Assembly: GCA_018398765.1 (NCBI GenBank)
Contig: JAHBMJ010004279.1
Location: 1-40,000, forward strand
Source of the DNA: Chromera velia
Taxonomy: Eukaryota > Sar > Chromeraceae
Reading direction: 5' to 3'
Length of the DNA stretch: 40,000 nt
The position numbers and the translations under genes were made by a program. The notes beneath the pieces were generated by a model, which had not been told where the DNA came from, searched no databases, and saw only the letters and a list, made by a program, of their open reading frames with translations. Of this stretch, positions 1-8,612 are shown in pieces (position 1 is the first letter of the stretch; every line of letters starts with the position of its first letter).

Positions 1-364
1 GGGGGGGGGGCTTGAGTGAGTGTGTGTGTGTGTGTTTGTACTTCCCTGCTCAAGCGACTGTCGAAGAAGAAAGCAACGAAAGAAAGAAAGAAAGAAAGAA
101 AAAAAGAAAAAAAGAAAGAAAGAAGAAAAGAAAAGAAAAAAAAGAAAGAAAGAAAGAAACCAACGAAGAACGAAAGAAAGAAACCAACAAAGAACGAAAG
201 AAACCAACAAAGAAAGAAAGAAACCAACAAAGAAAGAAAGCAACAAAGAAAGAAAGAAAGAATAAAGGACTGACCAGAGGAGAGGTACAAAGAAACATAA
301 ATAAAGCACAAGGAATGAAATAGTTACAGGTATACAGATCGACACATAGAAATGCACCCACACA

Positions 365-398
<34 letters not shown>

Positions 399-603
399 AG
401 AAGAGAAAGTGACACCGAGACTTGTCCGGTTTTTCCTTTTTCACTTTTCTCCCAGTGATTAAGTTTCTTTGAACAGAACAGTGAAGTGCGTGAAAGAACT
501 CTTGAAGAATGGCCAGACTGCCGGTGTACCGTGATGAAGGTTGACTCAGTGAAGTGTCCTTTCAACAAATTTGCTTCCCTCTGTCTGTTCTCAATGTGTG
601 CAG
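1..603. repeat. Intron of the GST-like gene, microsatellite-rich
   Basis: This stretch lies before the 3' splice site at 602-603 and shows no convincing exon. It holds a run of G at 1-10, a GT run at 19-34, an imperfect GAAA/GAAAA array at about 80-265 and a CA array at 366-398. Long Lys/Glu-rich or Ser/Phe-rich open frames here are translations of the GAAA array, not genes. An open frame from 486 runs into the exon at 604, but its first part has no recognisable domain and I treat it as intronic. Confidence 0.6.
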
Positions 604-854
604 AGCACTACGAGGTGCTGGAGAAGCTTCTGAAGAGCCGTCTCCAGCCTTTCATTGGGGGGTTCAATCTCTCTTTCGCAGACGTGGCGATCTTCTCGAC
701 AGTTTATGACGACACCCTCGTGCACGGACCAATGGTGCAGGAGTACCCGAAACTCAAGAAGCATTACTTGCACATCGGAAATCTCCCTTCTGTAAAAAGC
801 TGGATCAAGGAGAAGGGGGGGGATTTTGCGTTGTCTGCTGTCTCGAAAAAGTGA
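604..854 (+). CDS. Glutathione S-transferase-like protein, C-terminal exon (5' partial)
   Basis: This is the terminal exon of a gene that begins left of the window. A pyrimidine-rich tract ends in TGTGTGCAG at 595-603 and the frame then stays open for about 83 codons to TGA at 852-854. The translation has the helix pattern of a GST C-terminal domain. PFIGGFNLSFADVAIFS matches the family motif in which a conserved Gly precedes S/T-x-A-D at the start of helix 6. This is followed by YPKLKKHYLHIGNLPSVKSWI, the usual ending in which Leu-Pro comes before the last helix. The glutathione-binding thioredoxin-like half would be encoded upstream and is not visible. Canonical GSTs are cytosolic, dimeric and conjugate glutathione to electrophiles. 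The class cannot be told from this half alone, and a GST-like domain in a translation factor is possible but less likely. Confidence 0.75.
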
Positions 855-1440
855 AGCGAGGCGGGGGATCGGTGGGACCAGAGCCGGATCAACTGGTTGG
901 GCACCGGAGTGGGTGTGGGTGCATCGTCAAGGTGGGTGTCCAGAAGACTCGACATTGCGGGTGATCCGGCAAAACCCCAGCGGTCCTCCACCAGCAAGAA
1001 GGACAGTGGCGAGCAATGGATCTTGATTGGATGTTTCAATTCCGCCCCCGACTCGTGACTAAAAGGAAGACCATGACTTACAATCGTAATCGCCTGCCTA
1101 GCTAGGCCCACCTGCCTAGTCGAATGCGTTTAATATTGAAGAATCGATGTGATGAAGATTGTGGGAATAAGTTAAGTGACACTGCATAACAAAGTTTAAT
1201 ACGTTTTGAAATCTTTGTGTTTCTAGTAGTTGTGTGTTTAAAATGTTTGTGACTTCACCTCTCTTTGTTTGAGAAAACATCAGAAGATAGACCAAGAGAA
1301 GGAATAAGAATAGAGAAAGAAAAGCTGGGAAGGGTACCATTTTGTTACGGAAGAATATTAGACAAGAGCAGAGCATAAGAGAAGAACGGCTTGCAGAGTG
1401 AGAGACAGAACGCTGGCAGCAACAAGGGAGAAAGTGCTAC
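855..1440. other. 3' flank of the GST-like gene, no gene seen
   Basis: No exon, tRNA or clear repeat is seen. The first 200 bases are GC-richer and probably contain the 3' untranslated region. After about 1120 the sequence becomes AT-rich and merges into the degenerate retroelement. Confidence 0.4.
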
Positions 1441-2016
1441 AGAGAGGAGAACAGGGGGTGCCATTGGAGAAGAGACTATGCCCGTTCTGTAAAAGATAGA
1501 TGAAAATAGAGGTGCTGGAGGATGAGATCTATATATTGATAGAATGCCCAGTGTATGACCAAGAGAGAGCAAGAATGTATGAAGCGTTGCAAAGAGATTA
1601 GAATGAGAAGAGAGAAAAGAGAGCTAGAGAAATCTGTAGAGAGAAAGGGGGGAGGGAGAGGAGAGCGTCTGAGAGCCCCTCAGACGGACGCTCTGTTTGT
1701 TTTTCTGATGAATGAAGGGCATCCCGCGATAAATGAGTTTCTCGGGAAGGCGGCATTCCGTAGAAGAGTCTTTAAGGAGAGCCTATACAGGAAGGTACGC
1801 ACCGGGGAGCTCACTGGATGAGACTGTTCTGGCACAAAGGCATGGAGTAATCATAAAGAGAAGGGGAGGAGGCGAAAGAAGAAAAGAAGAATATAAGAGG
1901 ATTCTGGAAGCGATGGAAAAGGTTAGGGAAAAGGGAAGGGAGATAAGCTAGGAGATAAGAACGGCGAGAGAGAGTAAAACAGAGAGACGGATGCAGAAAG
2001 CGTGCATTATTACAAC
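1440..2016 (+). mobile_element. Decayed 3' end of a non-LTR (LINE-type) retrotransposon
   Basis: The region at about 1475-1590 encodes, with an internal stop, a relic of the zinc-knuckle-like tail found after reverse transcriptase in many LINEs: a CPFC pair, then ED(E)IYILIECPVYDQERAR, where family members carry E-T-x-x-H-x-L-x-x-C-P-x-Y. The His is lost. About 90 bases later another open stretch reads ALFVFLMNEG...INEFLGKAAFRRRVF, also resembling a retroelement C-terminus but shifted in frame. No intact reverse transcriptase or endonuclease lies in the window, so it is an old 5'-truncated copy. The Mutator-like element at 2027 is inserted into its 3' region, and sequence after 3110 could be the rest of its untranslated tail. 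Confidence 0.5.
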
Positions 2017-2026
2017 GCCAAAATAC
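2017..2026. repeat. Target-site duplication, left copy
   Basis: GCCAAAATAC lies immediately before the left inverted terminus of the Mutator-like element and is repeated exactly at 3101-3110. Confidence 0.85.
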
Positions 2027-3100
2027 TAGGCGTCGGCTAAAGAAAAAAAAAAAAATAAGCGATCAGAGGAGATCTTTTTTTTTTTCTTTCTTTTTTACTT
2101 TTTAAGCGGCAAATTAAGCCTCAACAACACCCAACAACAGTTGTGTAATACATGAACAACACCTGTGCAACACTTGAACAACAGTTTACTACTACTGAGT
2201 TTAGTGACCAGATTTGATTTGATAGGATTTGATTTGATTTGAGCTTCAAGAGAATCTGATTTGAGGTTGAAGTCTAGAGGTCACTCTCGACAGTATTGAA
2301 GACGACATGACACAGTCGACACCACTAGCAAATCCTAGAAAGCCCTAGAAACAAGAAAATCACTAAAAACTAGACTAAAAACTAAATTAAGACTCTCAAA
2401 ACTAATGAGTTATTGTTAAAGCTAAGAGCTTACATAAGTTAAGAGCTTACAATTATATTACTCCCTTTCTAGACTCCTTCTTTCTGCAGGCCAGACTTTC
2501 TTTGCATATTAGCCGGCAGTGTATACTAATGCAGCGTTCTTATTGTTATAACCTATGGGATTATTTGACATCGTTGATCGGTTTGATAAGGGAGGACTCA
2601 AGAAGGGCCTAAGGCAAAGAAAGAAGCCTAAAAATTGCTATAGGACAATAAAAAATTAACCACTTCAAACCCCTAATCAAAACTTGAATGTCTGGAAAAT
2701 AGACTGGATGACCTCTTTTTCACTGAACAGACATTTGGAAAAACCTTTGGGCGTTCATATTCATATGAAACCGATGAAAAAATCTTTTTGTGATCTTTTT
2801 TTTTTTTGGTGCACAAAAAAGTGCGAAGATTCATTTGAGAGACTGAATGACGGATTGACTTCGAAGATGTGAGGTTAAAGGGTCAGATTTGAAGTAGATT
2901 TGATAGAATTTGATAGGCTCTATCATGCTAAAGTTTCTCAGGCCTAAAATTTGATTTAAGGTTAAACCCTACTTCAAATCAAATCAAATTAAATCAAATC
3001 TAGTCACTACAACAGTTGTTTGACTGAAAAAGAAAAAAAGAAAAAAAAAGTAAAGGGTTTGGGGGGATCTTTTTTCTTTTTTTTCTTTAGCCGACGCCTA
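2027..3100. mobile_element. Non-autonomous Mutator-like (MULE/foldback) element, 1,074 bp
   Basis: The ends are inverted: TAGGCGTCGGCTAAAG at 2027-2042 and its exact complement at 3085-3100, each followed inward by an A-rich or T-rich tract. More inverted similarity lies further in, with GATTTGATTTGA-type repeats at about 2211-2242 and their complement at about 2975-3003, so the arms fold over roughly 200 bp with gaps. The sequence GCCAAAATAC occurs directly outside both ends, at 2017-2026 and 3101-3110, a perfect 10-bp target-site duplication. A 9-11 bp duplication with long inverted arms is typical of Mutator-like elements. No transposase frame is present inside, so it would need a helper. 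Confidence 0.85.
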
Positions 3101-3110
3101 GCCAAAATAC
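3101..3110. repeat. Target-site duplication, right copy
   Basis: GCCAAAATAC lies immediately after the right inverted terminus, identical to 2017-2026. Confidence 0.85.
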
Positions 3111-3649
3111 CCTATCGTCTGGTGTCATTAGTATTATATTTGGAATAGTTCCCTCTCAGTCAGTGGCCCAAAAGTTGGGCCAAAACATGCAAGCTAGGTT
3201 CAAAACAGTTATTAGTTAATCGCGGCCTGGGAAACCAGGCGGGCCACTGGCATGGTATGTGGTCTGAGCCTCAGGAGTGAGGCACACCCCCCTACCGTTT
3301 GCGAGGGCGACCTCTATAAGACAAAATGGCGACAGTGCCCTAGGGTACCACTAAATCTAGCACTAAATCATTTAATAATATCACTTAACCCATTCAAAAA
3401 CGAAAAAATGTTTATATGCATATATATAAAAAAACGGCTTTTCACATGCGCTAAGTTTGGGAGCCAAAATTGGGATACAGAAAAATGTCTAAGAAAAAAT
3501 AAGTTAAAATCATTCTAACGTAAGACTGTTACTCGGACTGTATAAAAAATTGGGAATTCAGATTTCTAATGAGACCGCGATTCATATGTTTACTCTAGCG
3601 TTCACTTCACGGTTTAAATTTTTATAATACCTAGTCTACTAATACCTCC

Positions 3650-3687
<38 letters not shown>

Positions 3688-4140
3688 CCTCCCTAATCAT
3701 TGGGCCTAATACGACAAGTCTAGGATACGCTGCCGCAGTGACGGCGCCGTCCGCTAGGCCGTTTGAGAGTCATACACATGCAAATTAACTCTTTACTCTT
3801 TATTTTGCGCAAGTAAGTTTAATGAAACCTACCAGGAAACCTAGAATGAAACGGTGCTAGCGTTTAGACTGTATAGCGTTTACATGCCGAGACTAGCCGG
3901 GACCGATAAATCCTAGATATAAATTGAATCACAAACTGAAGGAATTTCTTTGGCAATGCGAGAAAAAAATGAGAAGAAAGAAGAGGGATGGGTAAAAACG
4001 TAAGCAAATGAATCGGAAAAGTTTGGGGAACTGAGTTTAAAGAAAGAGTTTTGATGGGGTGTTTAAAGTAGGAGTTCTTTGAAGGGATGGAAGACGTGCG
4101 GGATGCACCTCTACACAATTAAGGTCTTTATGATTAAAAG
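3111..4140. other. AT-rich non-coding DNA with a TA microsatellite
   Basis: No supported gene. A GC-richer patch at about 3222-3330 contains two short hairpins (CCTGG-GAAA-CCAGG and GCCTCAGGAGTGAGGC) and may be a retroposon tail. A TA repeat lies at 3649-3687. The rest is AT-rich and featureless to me. Confidence 0.4.
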
Positions 4141-4359
4141 GGTAGCCTTTTTTCAATGAAAGAACTAAAGTGTCTCAAAGGTTCTGCCCTGCATCCCCTC
4201 TGTCTCTTTTCTCTCTCTTTTGCATGATTGTCCAACCTGTTGTGAAGCCGCGATTGATGAGCTGTATCAGAGTGATCGAAGTCACACCTATTTTCATTGC
4301 TGGTAATCTTTATCCCTACTTATACCAAGTAGTGTATGACCATCAAAATCTCACAATAC

Positions 4360-4884
4360 TTCTGCAGCGCCGGCTACCCTGCAATACTGGCAATGCAAAG
4401 ATAGCAGTGCAGGAAAGAGGTGCACTCAGTGCAAAGTTGCCTAGAAAGTTGCAACTTATTGTACGTTGCATGTCAGAAGGTTCACTGGAAGACTCACAGA
4501 GCGAAATGCGACAGAGAGTGGGCGGGACAAGCTATGAGGGGCACAAGGAAGGAGATGGATAGTACAGAAGCGCTGGACTTCTTGAAGAGAGTCGAGATAG
4601 CAACTGAAGCAAGAAAGCAGGAGCTTGTTAACGAGCAAGTGATGAACTTTGTGGTTGGTTGTCTCTGCATCGATGGGCCCATCAAGACGATTGGCCAAGA
4701 CAGCGATCAAACAGATACACAGAGGGATGTTCGACTTGCTTATCTGATCAAAGGGGCACTAGATGCACTCGCAGCACTCCCCAACCAGATGCTGAAGAAT
4801 GCATTGGATAAAGACCCCAAAGAAAGTCTCCGAGATTATTTCCTTCATCTATTGTCGAACAAGACCTCATGCCGGAAAGGGTAA
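4360..4884 (+). pseudogene. Broken MYND-type zinc-finger gene
   Basis: The open frame at 4420-4884 contains CQKVHWKTHRAKC, the second half of a MYND zinc finger (Cx7Hx3C spacing), followed by about 125 residues of helical sequence without a recognised domain. The first half of the finger lies just upstream in another frame: CTQCKVA, an in-frame TAG, then KVATYCTL. Two lesions explain this. Part of AAAGTTGC (4433-4440 and 4445-4452) is repeated with CTAG between, adding a stop, and one base is missing between the Tyr-Cys and Cys-Gln pairs. MYND fingers bind proline-rich peptides in chromatin regulators and signalling adaptors. The downstream frame is intact, so a spliced gene avoiding the damaged part cannot be excluded, but I favour a pseudogene. 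Confidence 0.55.
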
Positions 4885-5119
4885 AAGCACAAGCAACACG
4901 CCTTTACTGGAGGTATGCAGTGTAAAGGAAGGCTGGAAGGGTGTGGTTGCGTGTGGTTGAAGCAGATCAAAGTTTTTGTCTCACAGTTACTCTGCTTGCT
5001 TCTCAAGCAGTTTGTTCAATGACATCAATCGATGGTAAATTTCTTTCTCTTCTGATTCTGAATCAGTTTCAATCTTTCTTTCTTTTCTCTTTTCTCAGAC
5101 TCAGAGTGTGAAACCTGTC

Positions 5120-5720
5120 TTTCTTGTCACTCCTTCTATCACTTCACCTCTCTTAGTCAGACAGAACGATAAGAAGCAACCTATAAGAAGAGAGAGGGTT
5201 TTCCATTCCCCTCTGTGTGTCTCGGGAAAGAAAATTCTTGGTGACTCTGAAAAGTATGAAAGAAAAGAGAAGTGAACCCTCAATTTCCCTTTCGTTTTTC
5301 TTCTCTGTTTGAAAGTTTCTTCTCTGCAACTCCTTCTGTCACCTCACCCTTTTTGAGTCAGACAGAACAACAAGAAGCAACCTATAAGAAGAGAGAGGGT
5401 TTTCCATTCCTCTCTGTACGTCTCGGGAAAAGAACGTTCTTGGTTACTCAGAAAAGTATAAAAGAAAACAGAAGAGTACTTCTCTTTTTATTCTCACTTA
5501 CTCTCAATTCTTCGTTCTTTTTGTTTCTCGCTGAGTCTGGTTGAAGTTTTTTTTCTTGTCACTCTACCTGTTACTTCATCTTTTTGAGTCAAACAGAACG
5601 ACAAGAAGCAACCCATAAGAAGAGAGAGGGCTTTACCGTTCCCTTTGCGCATCTCGGGAAAAGAAACGTTCTTGGTTACTCTGAAAAGTATGAAATGAAC
5701 ATGTCACGGTTCTCTTTCTC
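5120..5720. repeat. Three diverged tandem units of about 200-230 bp
   Basis: A recognisable block repeats three times: GTCAGACAGAAC-like at 5156, 5357 and 5588, each followed by AAGAAGCAACC(T/C)ATAAGAAG, a pyrimidine-rich stretch, CTCGGGAAA(A)GAA and an ACTC(T/A)GAAAAGTAT block. Spacing is 201 and 231 bases. Each copy is preceded by a CACTTCA/CACCTCA-type segment. Copies differ at many positions, so the duplication is old. No conserved reading frame is shared and no known family is recognised. Confidence 0.75.
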
Positions 5721-5904
5721 ACCTGGTCTTAATCTCTTCTCTTCATTCTTTCTCTCTCTTTCTCTCTTGCGTTTCAACACTAAAAGTCATTTCGTTTTTG
5801 GAAGCCTTTTGCCTCTCTGTCAGATGACCTCAGATTGGAACCAGAAAGTTATTTAGATAAAGGAAAAATCATGCCGCGCATGCTTTTTCTTCAATTGTAA
5901 ACTG

Positions 5905-6050
5905 TTTGCGGCACAGGCTAGACCTGTGCGGGCTGGCCAAGGAGGTCTAATGCGTCTAGGCGCTTTCCTTGGAAGCTGCATGTCGGACATTCGGCATTGG
6001 GGCGGGAGGCCAATCCTCCGGACATAAATCCTAATCCTAATCCTATTTAA
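5905..6050 (+). mobile_element. Retroposon 3' tail with three hairpins and TCCTAA repeats
   Basis: Three perfect short stems lie in series: GCACAGG/CCTGTGC (5911-5929), CCAAGGA/TCCTTGG (5937-5972) and GGAGG/CCTCC (6005-6019). They are followed by AAATCCTAATCCTAATCCTA at about 6026-6045. A structured 3' end closed by a short tandem repeat is characteristic of non-LTR retrotransposons and the short elements they mobilise, whose reverse transcriptase recognises the 3' hairpin. No coding part is present, so this is a severely truncated copy or a SINE-like element. Confidence 0.4.
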
Positions 6051-6285
6051 CGAGATAGCTAGCGAGATAGCGTTAACGAGAGAAATTATCATCATCATCA
6101 TCCTATCACGATTTATATTTCTAGTTATATTTACATTTTTATATACATGTTCAAATTATTTCTCGTTCGAACTTCAAATCTATACATAAACAGTTTATGT
6201 GAAATGATTTGCCGCATCATTTGCGACAAGGAAGAAAAACAAGGACGCTAGCAAGGACACCGTCACTTAGATAAAGTGGAAACAT

Positions 6286-6298
6286 GTAGACACACACA

Positions 6299-6349
<51 letters not shown>

Positions 6350-6389
6350 GTGGGGGGGGGATGAGAGTGGGTGGGATAAAGTGGAAACG

Positions 6390-6437
<48 letters not shown>

Positions 6438-6766
6438 GTGTGTGTGTGTGTGAGAGAGAGAGGCGGGGCAAAAACAGAGAGGGGCAACGAGAGAGAGAAA
6501 CACGCAGACACAGACAGACAGGTTGAATCGTTCTATCTTTCGTTTCTGCCGCCGATTGAAAGGGCACCAGAGATAGAAGCGTTAAGATCTCATCAGACAG
6601 ACAAACAACTTGTCTCTCTCTTTTCCCTCCCTTTCTTCGAGAACACGACAGAAAAAAAAGAAAGAAAGACAGACTCTGTTTCTTCTCTTCCCTTCTTTTT
6701 TTCTTGTGCACAACAGACAAAAAAAAGAAAGAAAGGAAGGAAGGAAGGAAGGAAGAAAGAAAGGAA

Positions 6767-6800
<34 letters not shown>

Positions 6801-7020
6801 ACAAAAGATGAGAAACAACGTGGGCATGGGGCCCGAAACGTGAGAGTTAAGCGCCCCTTGCCTCTACAACTCCCGAGACAGACATACTGCATGTTTCTTC
6901 TTCCTGAGACAGACAGACAGACAGACAGACAGACTATATCGTCTTTTCTTCACTTCACTTTTTCCGAATCGCTTCCTTCTACAGACAGACAGGCAGGCAG
7001 ACAGACAGACAGAGACTCAC
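6286..7020. repeat. Compound microsatellite cluster
   Basis: Consecutive simple repeats occur: CA then GA at about 6290-6347, CA then GA at about 6391-6432, GT at about 6437-6451, GAAAG/GGAAG at about 6720-6800 and CAGA/CAGG at about 6907-7013. Long open frames on both strands here are repeat translations and are not annotated as genes. Confidence 0.8.
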
Positions 7021-7516
7021 AAGATACAGACAGGGATCCCGGCAAGGCTGAAGAGGCAGAGACAGTCAGACAGGTCACGACAGAAACGGACAACAACTCA
7101 CACAGTCACGACACGGATGCGAAGAGATAGACACAGGCATAAGCAGAGAAAAGGAGAAAAAGATAACCGAAGAAAAGCACACAGACACAAAATTTGGGAC
7201 AGACCCCGCCCTGCGATTATCACGGGCCGTGAAATGAGCGAACATGAGCGGCGCAGTCATTAGTGAGACAAACGTGAGACTCACGGACGTGAATGACTAG
7301 GAGTTTGGGTAGGGAAAGTTTGTTTGCAGAAGGTCCAGAAGTCTGCCCTCCGGCACGAAGCCTGCCTCTACAGATTTGTCTGTCCAGGGCCAGAATGAGC
7401 AGACAGACGAGGGTGCTTAAAGGAGACTGTTCTTCATTGAGTCCAGAAATTCATTGGCCTACTTTCCCCCTGCTCAAAACTCTACAAACAGGAAGGAGAG
7501 AATCAAACCACGACGG
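7021..7516. other. No gene seen
   Basis: Mixed-composition DNA between the microsatellite cluster and the 3' end of the small minus-strand gene. It probably includes that gene's 3' untranslated region. I see no tRNA, exon or dispersed repeat. Confidence 0.35.
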
Positions 7517-8085
7517 TCAGTCATCATCTTCGTCCTCGTCGTCTTTCAGCTCTGGCAATTTGAAATTTGCAAAATCTGTTTTTTTCACCTTCTCCTGAGA
7601 ACTTCGAAGTTCCTCCGCCTCAATAAAGTCAAAAAAAGGAAGCATTCTCGTTACTCCTGCTTCTATCCTTAAGCGAAAAGTGACCGCCTCACTCAGCTCG
7701 CCCTTTTCAGACGCTTGCTTATAATTGGCTTCGACCTGTTTGTCATCCTCAAACTCGGATGTGCAGTCATCTGCAAATTGGTCTGGCTGCTGGAACAGCT
7801 GAGTTGGTTGAAGGGGATTCACCTTCGTTCCTCGGAGCTTGTGTAGTCTTGGGGGGATGGAGACGAAGGAGACGGCATTCCGAAGCGGACCCGCTTCTGT
7901 ACTTGACATAAAAAAAGAGAGTACCACAACGACCCAACAGATCATAGATCGTGGGGACAAAGTCCTTCTGTGCAGCGTCACCGATCGCCCCCTTCCGGAA
8001 CACGAGAAGCCTTGCATAGAGGCTACGACAAACAACACGTGCTGCTTCAGTTGGTCCACTCAGATGGTTGCAACACCCCCGCGTA
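7517..8085 (-). CDS. Uncharacterised protein with acidic C-terminus
   Basis: I do not recognise this protein. The 3' part is clearly coding: it runs through SEFEDDKQVEANYKQ, VTFRLRIEAGVTRMLPFFDF and ends in an Asp/Glu tail (KDDEDEDDD) before the stop at 7517-7519. Two structures fit the 5' part. In the first, one frame is open from ATG at 8057-8059 or 7943-7945; the latter start would give about 142 residues beginning with a hydrophobic signal-like segment. In the second, an upstream exon in another frame (AARVVCRSLYARLL...IYDLLGRCG) joins through a 52-base intron, donor at 7822-7821 and acceptor at 7772-7771, and the gene starts further upstream. The second looks more protein-like but the intron is shorter than others here. 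It is divergent from the esterase gene at 8613. Confidence 0.5.
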
Positions 8086-8612
8086 GCGCTGCCTTTTTAA
8101 ACGAACAAACACATGCTTCCTCTGCCTTTTGAGTCTCGGATGTCTACAGGGACAGGGACAGATATATATCAGTAATCTAACGTGTGGCTTGGGAAGGAGA
8201 AGTGTAGGCAGGAATGAACGAGGATCATCATTGAGACAGAAAATGTCAAAAACTGCATGCATGAGAGTCAGAGACACAAATTCGGGGCGGGCCGCGGCCA
8301 TCCGCGCGACCGCGGCGTGCATGTTGTCAGACTGCGAGATCTCTTCGAAGTTCGAAACGGGACGCGCACCCTGCAGAGCCAAGCTCAAAGGATCTCAAAG
8401 GCATCGTGATGCATCGTGCTTCTCTTTCGCACTGTCCGACTATGTCCGACTTCATTGGCTCAGCGCGGTGTCACATCGAAAGTGCCAGGATTCTGCAACC
8501 TGATTCAAGCATTGTGCGAAGCGCCAGCCTCCCTTTTTACTGTGATTCCGGACTTTCCTTCATTTCGCAGCTTCTTGATAGGTGCAACAAAAAGGAGACG
8601 CCAACGACGAAA

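Noticed and set aside
50-568. Minus-strand open frame rich in Phe, Leu and Ser
   Set aside because: Antisense translation of the GAAA and CA arrays in the GST intron.
1555-1821. Plus-strand frame of 88 codons considered as a gene
   Set aside because: Better explained as shifted frames of a decayed retrotransposon tail.
6026-6045. TCCTAA repeats considered as an internal telomere tract
   Set aside because: Only three units, following hairpins as in a retroposon tail; too short and not clearly a telomere motif.
6276-7130. 284-codon open frame on the plus strand
   Set aside because: It consists of translated CA, GA, GAAG and CAGA microsatellites; no domain and no splice context.
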